Source: an uncultured bacterium
GTDB lineage: Bacteria; Cyanobacteriota; Vampirovibrionia; Gastranaerophilales; Gastranaerophilaceae
Assembly: GCA_945910925.1 (NCBI GenBank)
Contig: CAMDZX010000056.1
Location: 1 to 10,406, forward strand
Length of the DNA stretch: 10,406 nucleotides
Direction of reading: 5' to 3'
Shown here: in pieces, positions 1-6,820 of the stretch
Layout of the letters: each line of letters opens with the position of its first letter
Numbering within the stretch: position 1 is the stretch's first letter
The notes under the pieces: generated by a model
Seen by the model: only the letters and a program-made list of their open reading frames with translations
Told to the model about the DNA's origin: nothing
Databases searched by the model: none
Position numbers and translations under genes: made by a program

Positions 1-1
1 A

Positions 2-2209
2 ATAGACAAAGATAATATCAAAGAAATATTATATTCTTGTAAAACTGATTATCATAACAAATTTAGTAATGATGCCTATAAAAAAGTTTCAGATTTACAT
101 AACAAACAATTTGATGATAAAGGGATATGCAAATTTATTTCATATTGCTTTAAAGATGGAGGCTTTAATGAAGATGCATACAATAATTTAGTTCAACTTA
201 CGGCTCAACATGTAAGTTTGAGAGATTCTACACATGGAGATGACTATGTTGTTCAAAAACTATACGAAAACAAACAAGCAATTCAAAATGTAAAAGAAAC
301 CTTTGGTGAAGATGTTTTGGATTATGCAACATCCTTTAAGATTGACGGATATAAAACTTTTGTACAAAATTGCGATACTCTTAACAGAAATATCTCCGAC
401 TCATACAAAGAAGATTTACAAAGGAGATTGAAGGAATTGACTTCTCCCGAACAAAAAGTAAAACGCTTAAGAGTATTGTCAGGACTTGTCGGTAAAGTTT
501 CGGAAGATAGTATGAAACCGCTTCTTCTCTTAATAAAATCTCCTAAAATGAGTAATGAACAGATAAAACTTGCAAACGAAATTTTCACGCAAGAGAATGT
601 TCCTTATGAAGAACAAATAGAAACATTTATTTCTGAAATAAATGTTCCTGAACAAAATAAAAATACAGTACGTCAATATTTACAAAAAGCACGTATTGAT
701 AAAGTTATTAACCGTCCAAAAACAATAGATGAACAAATGAAACAAATGGATGAATATGCACAACAAATGCTTACAAATCCAAAAATACCGCTTGATAAAA
801 AAATAAAATACATTGATGAATTTAAAGCAAAAAAAGCTGATATGGCAGCAAATCCCGATAAATATACAACGCCTTATATCTTTGAAAAACCGATGGAAGG
901 CATAAAAAAGGTCGTTGAGGCTTACGTAAATGTTCCAAACAATGATTTAAAATTTAGCAATGCAGTTTTAGAATCTCTATATTCAAATCTTGGTATAGAA
1001 ACAACACCTGAACTGCTTCAAAACATTCATTATGATGCAAAATATTTTGACAAACTATTCTCAATGGCTTCTGATACAAAGCCTAACTTTATAAGATTGA
1101 TAAACCTTGTAAAAGCTAATCCTAATGAAAAACTTTCGGATATTCGTTTGATACTCCCTGAGGAAGGTTCGGAAAAATACCAAAAATATTCAAAATACGG
1201 CTTAATAGAACAAATTAATGCAAATTTAGACACCAATCGCCAATTACGCTCACACGGTATTGATGTTGACAGATGGAATAATTTTGACTCAAACTTAAAG
1301 GGTGAATCATTCTCGATAGTTGCTGATGCTGCCACAGATTACCAAAATACAAAATTTAATATCATTAACTCATTTAGCGATGAATTGTTCCAAAAAATCA
1401 GCAAAGAAGAAACAGACAAACTAAAAGAACATCTGTCACAATTTGGCTATGTAATGTTTAATAATAACATCTTTAGTCGTGGGAATGAAATTAAGGATAA
1501 CGAGTTAGGAAATTTCCTTGATTGTGTCATTAACTACGTAAATAAAAATGATTATTGGAAATCTGCAAAAGGTGAAGGCAGTATGACGTTATCCGACTCA
1601 GAAGCTGAAGGTGCAACAGGATTTATGGATCACATAAACGGGTTCAGAAAAAGAGTCGACGATATAAAAAATGCACGTAATGTCAATGATATACATTTCA
1701 GACTGAGCGATGATAACGATATTGGTCGCAACATATTCTTAGGAAACCATGTCGGGTGCTGTAACAGTATTGAAAGTTCTTATGCAGGTTATTCCGCTCC
1801 AATGCATCTTCTGAATAATTATAACAGAGGGATTGAAATAGTAGACAAATACGGGAATTCTTATGGAAACTCATTGTGTTTCTTTGCAGATGTTGATGAT
1901 AAATTAACATTTGTTATTGATAGTTTTGAAGCAAACGGAAAACTCGGTTCAGATCCTATTGTTACAAAACACCTGCTTGATTTTGCAAAACAAGTTTGCA
2001 AATATATGGGCAGAGAAGATGCACAGATTATGGTTGGTCCAAATTTTAACAATATCTCAAAAGAAGGTTTAAAAGCAACAAATGGGCATACAATAAAAGT
2101 TCTGGGCAAAACTTCGGAAAGAACCTACTGTGATTCAATCGGAGGAAAAGTTTCAACAGATAAATTTAATAATATTGCAACAGAAAGGTCAATGTACGAA
2201 CTTACCTAA
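2..2209 (+). CDS. Large helical protein of unknown function, 5' end outside the window
   Basis: I do not recognise this protein. The frame has no stop from the codon at position 2 through to the TAA at 2207-2209, so at least 735 residues are visible and the true start lies left of the window. A TTG at 218 can be read as a start, but it sits mid-frame with no ribosome binding site, and the 72 codons before it have the same lysine/asparagine-rich protein character. Residues about 1-480 look entirely alpha-helical, charged and soluble, with no signal peptide or membrane segment. The last 165 residues (about 1690-2200) look different: more glycine, aromatic and beta-like segments, with a Gly-Cys-Cys at 1754-1762 and a hydrophobic segment ending IDSFEANGK near 1916-1942. 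This suggests a separate C-terminal domain. No catalytic assignment is possible. The gene converges on the minus-strand aminotransferase, with only 31 bases between them. Confidence 0.85.
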   Translation: MDKDNIKEILYSCKTDYHNKFSNDAYKKVSDLHNKQFDDKGICKFISYCFKDGGFNEDAYNNLVQLTAQHVSLRDSTHGDDYVVQKLYENKQAIQNVKETFGEDVLDYATSFKIDGYKTFVQNCDTLNRNISDSYKEDLQRRLKELTSPEQKVKRLRVLSGLVGKVSEDSMKPLLLLIKSPKMSNEQIKLANEIFTQENVPYEEQIETFISEINVPEQNKNTVRQYLQKARIDKVINRPKTIDEQMKQMDEYAQQMLTNPKIPLDKKIKYIDEFKAKKADMAANPDKYTTPYIFEKPMEGIKKVVEAYVNVPNNDLKFSNAVLESLYSNLGIETTPELLQNIHYDAKYFDKLFSMASDTKPNFIRLINLVKANPNEKLSDIRLILPEEGSEKYQKYSKYGLIEQINANLDTNRQLRSHGIDVDRWNNFDSNLKGESFSIVADAATDYQNTKFNIINSFSDELFQKISKEETDKLKEHLSQFGYVMFNNNIFSRGNEIKDNELGNFLDCVINYVNKNDYWKSAKGEGSMTLSDSEAEGATGFMDHINGFRKRVDDIKNARNVNDIHFRLSDDNDIGRNIFLGNHVGCCNSIESSYAGYSAPMHLLNNYNRGIEIVDKYGNSYGNSLCFFADVDDKLTFVIDSFEANGKLGSDPIVTKHLLDFAKQVCKYMGREDAQIMVGPNFNNISKEGLKATNGHTIKVLGKTSERTYCDSIGGKVSTDKFNNIATERSMYELT

Positions 2210-2240
2210 ATATAGTTAAACAACTGTATACACAGCTATA

Positions 2241-3476
2241 CTAATAAGTAAACCCGTCAGCTTGCATCCTGTTAATGCATTCTTGAATTTGTTCTTCAGA
2301 GCATACTATTGATACACGGAAGAAACCTTCTCCGTATTTACCGTAAGCATCTCCTGGAACTGCAACAATACCCGATTTTTCAAGCAATTCATCAGTAAAT
2401 TCTTGAGAGGATTTATATCTTGGAGGTATTGGCATCCATAAATAAAAAGTTGCATTAGGCACATAAAACTCAGGCCATCCAAGTTTTTTCATACCCTGAA
2501 CAAATAAATCCTGTTTTTTCTTTAGCCTTACATTTGCTTCGTAAGTATATCTGTCACCTTCATCTGAATTAAGAATTGCTGCACAAGCGGTTTGTAGAGG
2601 TTTGTATAAACCATTATCTATTGTAGATTTTAAGACTGCTAACTGTCCTACAGCCTCTTTATTCCCGCAAATCCATCCTGCACGCATGCCTGTCATTGCA
2701 TACGGTTTTGAAAAACTAAAGAACTCGACTGCGACATCCTTGCCGCCTTCAAATTCTAAAATGCTAAAAGGCTTATCGTTTTCATCAAAGTATAAATCTG
2801 CGTATGCGGCATCTGACATAAGAAGAATTTTATGTTTTTGACAGAATTCAATACAATGTTTGTAATATTCTCTTGTCGCCGTTGCACCGAGCGGATTATT
2901 AGGATAATTGATTATCAGAGCCTTAACTTTTTCAGGTTTGCCCCCTTCTTTAATATAACTATCCCAAACCTCATCCAAATCGGGCATATAATTATTTTGA
3001 GGTGTAAGCGGTACGGGATATGATTTTCCGCCTGCAATAGTAATCATTTGCCCGTATGATGCATAACCTGGATCAGGAACAAAAATTACTTCTTGATTCT
3101 CTTTATCTGTTGTAGGGTTAATAAGAATTCTAATAAAGTTTGCAAGTCCTTCTTTTGAACCTAAAAGTGAACAAATTTCAGTTGCAGGGTCAAGTTCTAC
3201 ATTAAATCTGGATTTCATTTTCTTTGCAATAGCTTCAAGGAAAAACTTTTCACCCTTAGGTGTTGAATAAGAATGAACGCCTGTTTTATCAAGTTCTTGT
3301 TTTAATACATCAAACATATATTGAGGTGGGTTCTCAGTTGGTGCGCCCATTGATAAAAATATCGGACTTCTGTTGCGTTTATCCAATTCCGGTTTCAAAG
3401 CATTAGCTTTTGCTTTTATCTGAAACATTATATATGTGCTTATTGATTTTACATAATCGTTAAATAATTCTTTCAT
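2241..3476 (-). CDS. dapL: PLP-dependent class I/II aminotransferase, probable LL-diaminopimelate aminotransferase
   Basis: This is a fold-type I, PLP-dependent aminotransferase of 411 residues, the usual DapL length. Visible landmarks are the SLLGSKEG phosphate-loop region (103-110), DPGYASYG (135-142), NNPLGA with cofactor-contacting N194, SDAAY with D222 (pyridine nitrogen) and Y225, Schiff-base K257 in FSFSK, R265 in MTGMRAGW, and R387 near the C-terminus, which should hold the substrate carboxylate. DapL converts tetrahydrodipicolinate to LL-diaminopimelate in one step with glutamate as amino donor, feeding lysine and peptidoglycan synthesis in the cytoplasm. The GSKEG form and overall length favour DapL, but related DapC-like or alanine/aspartate aminotransferases share these motifs, so substrate specificity is inferred. 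The ATG at 3476 is preceded by AGGGAGA at 3488-3494 and a promoter at 3506-3534. A second in-frame ATG at codon 17 is less well supported. No lysine-pathway genes adjoin it. Confidence 0.9.
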   Translation of the reverse strand: MKELFNDYVKSISTYIMFQIKAKANALKPELDKRNRSPIFLSMGAPTENPPQYMFDVLKQELDKTGVHSYSTPKGEKFFLEAIAKKMKSRFNVELDPATEICSLLGSKEGLANFIRILINPTTDKENQEVIFVPDPGYASYGQMITIAGGKSYPVPLTPQNNYMPDLDEVWDSYIKEGGKPEKVKALIINYPNNPLGATATREYYKHCIEFCQKHKILLMSDAAYADLYFDENDKPFSILEFEGGKDVAVEFFSFSKPYAMTGMRAGWICGNKEAVGQLAVLKSTIDNGLYKPLQTACAAILNSDEGDRYTYEANVRLKKKQDLFVQGMKKLGWPEFYVPNATFYLWMPIPPRYKSSQEFTDELLEKSGIVAVPGDAYGKYGEGFFRVSIVCSEEQIQECINRMQADGFTY

Positions 3477-3487
3477 ACTTTATTATT

Positions 3488-3494
3488 TCTCCCT
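3488..3494 (-). promoter_or_regulatory. Ribosome binding site of the aminotransferase gene
   Basis: AGGGAGA on the minus strand ends 11 bases before the ATG at 3476. It supports this start over the in-frame ATG sixteen codons further on. The spacing is slightly long. Confidence 0.6.
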
Positions 3495-3505
3495 ATTGAA
3501 ACTCC

Positions 3506-3534
3506 ATTCTAATACAACAAAAGAAATGTTGCAA
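3506..3534 (-). promoter_or_regulatory. Sigma-70-type promoter of the aminotransferase gene
   Basis: On the minus strand, TTGCAA (3529-3534) is followed after exactly 17 bases by TAGAAT (3506-3511). Both hexamers are close to consensus. The predicted start of transcription is near 3499, giving a short leader that contains the ribosome binding site. The gene can therefore be transcribed independently of the membrane-protein gene upstream on the same strand. Confidence 0.55.
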
Positions 3535-3536
3535 AT

Positions 3537-3558
3537 AAAAAAAGAGCTCTCTCATCTT
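3537..3558 (-). terminator. Possible weak terminator after the membrane-protein gene
   Basis: Downstream of the TAA of the minus-strand membrane-protein gene, the transcript reads AAGATGAGAGAGCTC followed by seven T. An imperfect stem can form (GAG with CTC, then a mismatch, then A-T pairs with the T run). The stem is weak, so the call rests mainly on the T run and on the position between two genes, each apparently with its own start signals. Confidence 0.35.
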
Positions 3559-3591
3559 ATTCCATTACTTACTATCACTATATACTATTAT

Positions 3592-4326
3592 TTATCTTTT
3601 TTCTTGTTTACGTCCGATTTCATTACCTGCAACCAGAAGTGTAAGCGGTATAAATCGAGATGCACATTTAGTTAAAATATTATCTTTAGCAATATATTGA
3701 GATGCCATACATATATCATCCAAATGTGGTGACATATCCAACAATTCAACAGGTCTGTGTTCCTTTTTATCAAAAATCATGTTATTAAGTTTATTTGCAA
3801 ATTTGTTTCCTGCCAAGATTCCTCCTGCAAGTCCTATAACCGGAGATAAAAATTCTATCAACTTCCCTCCTTTACCTCCTACTTTTTTGCTTAGTTTCCC
3901 TCCGTATTTGGACATCAAAGCCACAGTTCCTATCGGTACGGAAATGTTTGTATATTGAATTAAAGCTTCACGTAATTTTGATTGACGATTGTTTTTATCT
4001 GTGTCAAAAATCATACCTCCGGCTAAACCGCCAAGACAAGATCCTGCACCTATTGTTAAAATTTTACCGACGGTGTATTCTTCTTTTCCTAAAAAAGTAT
4101 CTTTAAACGGCGTAGAAAGAATTGTGGATAAATTAAATGAGTACTTAGTTTTAGATGTTTTTGCAAGGAGAGCAATGCTTCCTATAACCCCAAGAGCAGT
4201 TGTTACCTGGATTCCAAGACGTTGGTTTTTTGTTAGTTTTTTTTGAACAGGTTCCGATTGCCTGTTATGAAGAAAATAACGGCTATTGTCATTTCTATTT
4301 GTGATAGTGGTAATGGAGTTAGTCAT
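3592..4326 (-). CDS. Small glycine-rich membrane protein, function unknown
   Basis: I do not recognise this protein. I chose the ATG at 4326 (244 residues, beginning MTNSITTITN). A GTG at 4344 would add six residues (MFYITC). Neither start has a Shine-Dalgarno. Using the numbering from the GTG, a polar N-terminus of about 40 residues is followed by probable membrane segments near 45-62, 92-112 and 164-182, with weaker hydrophobic stretches near 131-146 and 230-242. Two of the helices are glycine-zipper-like and each leads into the tetrapeptide MIFD followed by a charged stretch (GLAGG...MIFDTDKNN near 105-119 and GLAGG...MIFDKKEHR near 171-197), which looks like an ancient internal duplication. 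A lysine/glycine-rich loop (about 145-162) lies between them. The C-terminus is basic. No enzyme, transporter or secretion motif is visible. It is transcribed divergently from the flavo-diiron gene. Confidence 0.75.
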   Translation of the reverse strand: MTNSITTITNRNDNSRYFLHNRQSEPVQKKLTKNQRLGIQVTTALGVIGSIALLAKTSKTKYSFNLSTILSTPFKDTFLGKEEYTVGKILTIGAGSCLGGLAGGMIFDTDKNNRQSKLREALIQYTNISVPIGTVALMSKYGGKLSKKVGGKGGKLIEFLSPVIGLAGGILAGNKFANKLNNMIFDKKEHRPVELLDMSPHLDDICMASQYIAKDNILTKCASRFIPLTLLVAGNEIGRKQEKR

Positions 4327-4344
4327 ACAGGTAATATAAAACAC

Positions 4345-4359
4345 AAAAAATTTTTTTTT
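4345..4359. other. A6T9 tract between divergent genes
   Basis: Six A followed directly by nine T, lying between the divergent membrane-protein and flavo-diiron genes. Such A-tracts bend DNA and often act as upstream elements for RNA polymerase. No convincing -35 box was found for either gene. TATCAT (4362-4367) on the plus strand and TATATT on the minus strand (4333-4338) are possible -10 boxes only. Confidence 0.3.
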
Positions 4360-4375
4360 GCTATCATGTAAGAAA

Positions 4376-4381
4376 AAGGAG
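4376..4381 (+). promoter_or_regulatory. Ribosome binding site of the flavo-diiron gene
   Basis: AAGGAG, nine bases before the ATG at 4391, is the best Shine-Dalgarno in the window and fixes the start of the flavo-diiron protein. Confidence 0.8.
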
Positions 4382-4390
4382 AGATAGATA

Positions 4391-5575
4391 ATGGACTTTC
4401 AAAAAATAAAAGAAAACGTATACTATTGCGGTTTAAACGATGAGCATAGAGCTATATTTGACGAATTAATACCTTTAGAACATGGTACAAGTTATAATTC
4501 TTACTTGGTAATAGGTTCCGAGAAAACTGCAATTATTGATACAATGTATCCGCCAAAGACAGAGGAATACCTTCAAAGACTTGAAAAGAACGGTGTTACA
4601 AAGGTAGATTACATCATTGCAAATCACGGTGAACAAGACCATTCGGGTTCTATTCCTGCGTTATTGGAAAAATATCCTGAAGCAGTTGTTGTTACAAACA
4701 TAAAATGTGCGGAAAACATTCAAGAAATGCTTTTTGTACCTAAAGAAAGAATACAGGTAATCCAAGATGGGGAAAAGTTATCTTTAGGTGATAAAACGCT
4801 TCAATTCATTTTTGCACCTAATGTACATTGGCCTGATACAATGTTTACACATGTTATTGAAGATAAGGTCTTATTTACCTGTGATTTTCTTGGGGCACAC
4901 TATGTTTTTGATGATGTATTTGCAAAGCCATCGGAAGAACTTACGCATAGTGCAAAAAGGTATTATGCTGAGATTATGATGCCTTTCAGAATGCTTTGTA
5001 AAAAATATACTAATCTAATTAAAACAATGAGCGTTGATATTGTATGTCCAAGTCACGGGCCTATATATAATAATCCTGCTGACATCTTGGATTTGTATGA
5101 AGAATGGACAAAGGATGAAGGGAAGAATCTTGTACTTCTGCCTTACGTTTCTATGTACGGTTCAACAAAAGAAATGATAGATTATCTTTCAGAACAACTT
5201 CAAGCAAAAGGTATTGAAACCCTTGTTTATGATATTATTCGTGGAGATTTAGGCGATTTGGCAATGGGACTTGTCGATGCTACAACAATGGTTTTAGGTA
5301 CATCTATGGTATTAGCAGGGCCTCATCCTGCGGCAGTCAGTACGGCATATTTGGCAGGAGTACTCAGACCTAAACTAAAAATAGCATCTTTTGTAGGTTC
5401 ATACGGTTGGGCAGGTAAATTATTCGAGCCTCTTGCAGAATGTGTTTCAAGACTTAAACTTGATGTTATTGAACCTATTCAGGTAAAAGGAAGACTTGTT
5501 CCTGAAGATTATAAAAAACTTGATGATATGATTCAGGCAATTTATGACAAACACAAAGCTTTAGGTTTGGTATAA
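4391..5575 (+). CDS. fprA: A-type flavo-diiron protein (FprA; O2/NO reductase)
   Basis: Cytoplasmic flavo-diiron protein of 394 residues, the normal length for the two-domain class A. The N-terminal metallo-beta-lactamase-like domain (about 1-245) has every expected iron ligand: H79, E81, D83 and H84 in the NHGEQDHSG motif, H146 in NVHWPDT, D165 in CDFLGAH and H222 in PSHGP. The C-terminal flavodoxin domain (about 246-394) begins with the FMN phosphate loop VSMYGSTKEM. The family reduces O2 to water and/or NO to N2O, using electrons passed through FMN from rubredoxin or another carrier; the sequence does not decide which gas is preferred. No rubredoxin, flavin-reductase or extra domain is fused, so a separate donor is required and none lies in the window. 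It is a single-gene unit with a good ribosome binding site upstream and a hairpin terminator at 5599-5643. The likely role is oxygen protection in an anaerobe. Confidence 0.95.
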   Translation: MDFQKIKENVYYCGLNDEHRAIFDELIPLEHGTSYNSYLVIGSEKTAIIDTMYPPKTEEYLQRLEKNGVTKVDYIIANHGEQDHSGSIPALLEKYPEAVVVTNIKCAENIQEMLFVPKERIQVIQDGEKLSLGDKTLQFIFAPNVHWPDTMFTHVIEDKVLFTCDFLGAHYVFDDVFAKPSEELTHSAKRYYAEIMMPFRMLCKKYTNLIKTMSVDIVCPSHGPIYNNPADILDLYEEWTKDEGKNLVLLPYVSMYGSTKEMIDYLSEQLQAKGIETLVYDIIRGDLGDLAMGLVDATTMVLGTSMVLAGPHPAAVSTAYLAGVLRPKLKIASFVGSYGWAGKLFEPLAECVSRLKLDVIEPIQVKGRLVPEDYKKLDDMIQAIYDKHKALGLV

Positions 5576-5598
5576 TTCGTAAATACAATAAATACAAC

Positions 5599-5643
5599 AA
5601 AGTTCTAAATGTATACACTCGTATAATATATTTAGAACTTTTT
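5599..5643 (+). terminator. AT-rich hairpin terminator after fprA
   Basis: Twelve perfect base pairs join AAAGTTCTAAAT (5599-5610) and ATTTAGAACTTT (5630-5641). The stem can extend inward by about four more pairs around a small loop. The right arm runs into five T (5639-5643). It starts 23 bases after the fprA stop and separates that gene from the glutamate synthase promoter. The reverse strand lacks an equally good T run beyond the A-rich arm, so it probably acts mainly on the plus strand. Confidence 0.75.
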
Positions 5644-5676
5644 GTTATTGTTAAATAATATATTTTTCTAAATTTC

Positions 5677-5706
5677 TTGACAATAAAACATTGTAAGTCA
5701 TAAAAT
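5677..5706 (+). promoter_or_regulatory. Sigma-70 promoter of the glutamate synthase operon, predicted leaderless start
   Basis: A perfect TTGACA (5677-5682), an 18-base spacer and TAAAAT (5701-5706, five of six consensus bases). The first ATG of the operon begins at 5714, seven bases after the -10 box, so transcription should begin at or within two bases of the start codon. No Shine-Dalgarno precedes this ATG, which fits a leaderless transcript. Inside the spacer is a small inverted repeat, ACAAT (5680-5684) and ATTGT (5690-5694), a possible but weak operator. Confidence 0.7.
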
Positions 5707-5713
5707 ATAGATA

Positions 5714-6820
5714 ATGTGTAGAATAGGTGCGATTAAATCAAAAAAATATATTCATCCTTCGATGGCATTGAAACTTATGCGCTCTCAACAAGAAGGGCAT
5801 GATGATTCGGGATTTGCCTTTGTAATGCAGGATTTGGGCGGTATATTTGAATCTTACAAAGATTTACCTTGTCTATCAATGGCTGCAACAGTTGAAGGTA
5901 CCAGACTTGCAGAAGATATTCTTCATGATATAGGGTTTACAAGAGTTTTGCAGTGGTCACCTGATGTAAATAACCAAAAGGGGCTTAAAATTTCTCCGAT
6001 GCCAAATTATATCTTTGAGGTTCTTCAATATCCTAAAAGTCACAAATATGCAACAAAAGAAGAAAAAGAAGAACTGCTTATTGATACAAGTTTAAAACTC
6101 AGAAAGGCTCTTGAAGAAAATAATACCGGCTATATCTATTCATTTTGGCCTGATATTCTGACTCTTAAAGAAATCGGTAGCCCAAAGGATATCGGAACAT
6201 ATTTTAACCTATGGACAGATAAAGAGAGTCCTTGCGCGAAGATTATTACTGCACAATGCAGACAGAATACAAATTATGATATTGTACGTTATGCGGCACA
6301 TCCTTTCGTGTTGGAAGGATACACGGTTTTAGTAAATGGTGAAAATACCTTTTACGAAAAAAATAAACTCTATCAACAAGGGCTTTATAAAGGATATGTC
6401 GGGTTTGAGTCTGACTCACAATGCTTCTTATATACACTGCACTATATAAATAAGATTTTAAAATGGCCTTTAAGATATTTTATGCACGTAATTAATCCGC
6501 TTTCTTATGATTCAATCAATACAAGAGATGACAGAGAAATTTTATTAAGGATAAAAGCATCACTTGAACATCTTGAAGCGAACGGCCCGAATACGGTTTT
6601 GGGTGTTACTCCGGAAAAGCAGCTTATTTGTGTTTGTGATTCAAAAAAACTCAGACCTGTTGTTGTAGGACGTGATGCGAATACTGTTATTATGACTTCG
6701 GAAGTCGCAGGAGTAAATGATATTCTGCCCAATAGAGATATCCGACAGGATATTTATCCTAAAGAACGTGAGATGGTAGTAATAAATAATGATTTATCGG
6801 TGGAAAGATGGCAGCAGTAA
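5714..6820 (+). CDS. gltB1: Glutamate synthase glutamine amidotransferase subunit (GltB1-like)
   Basis: A class II (N-terminal nucleophile) glutamine amidotransferase of 368 residues, encoding domain 1 of glutamate synthase as a free subunit. It should hydrolyse glutamine and pass ammonia to the FMN subunit encoded next. Cys2, directly after Met1, is the expected nucleophile once Met is removed, so no other start is possible. Other landmarks are EGHDDSGF (27-34), R183 (glutamine carboxylate), AHPF (195-198), the oxyanion pair N208-G209 in LVNGE, and D234 in the ESDS segment. The usual His-x-Arg of the family is here Gln-Cys-Arg (181-183). About 140 residues separate the N-terminal and R183 motifs. 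There is no Shine-Dalgarno, and the promoter implies a leaderless mRNA. The gene overlaps the next one by 13 bases, indicating translational coupling. Confidence 0.88.
   Translation: MCRIGAIKSKKYIHPSMALKLMRSQQEGHDDSGFAFVMQDLGGIFESYKDLPCLSMAATVEGTRLAEDILHDIGFTRVLQWSPDVNNQKGLKISPMPNYIFEVLQYPKSHKYATKEEKEELLIDTSLKLRKALEENNTGYIYSFWPDILTLKEIGSPKDIGTYFNLWTDKESPCAKIITAQCRQNTNYDIVRYAAHPFVLEGYTVLVNGENTFYEKNKLYQQGLYKGYVGFESDSQCFLYTLHYINKILKWPLRYFMHVINPLSYDSINTRDDREILLRIKASLEHLEANGPNTVLGVTPEKQLICVCDSKKLRPVVVGRDANTVIMTSEVAGVNDILPNRDIRQDIYPKEREMVVINNDLSVERWQQ

Noticed and set aside
218..220. TTG as the start of the first gene
   Set aside because: The same frame is open to the left edge with ordinary protein-like codons, and no ribosome binding site precedes the TTG. 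The gene is cut by the window, not started here.
2211..2240. Inverted repeats (TATAG with CTATA, CTGT with ACAG) between the converging genes as a shared terminator
   Set aside because: The pairings are short, the left side has an eight-base bulge, and there is no T run on either strand.
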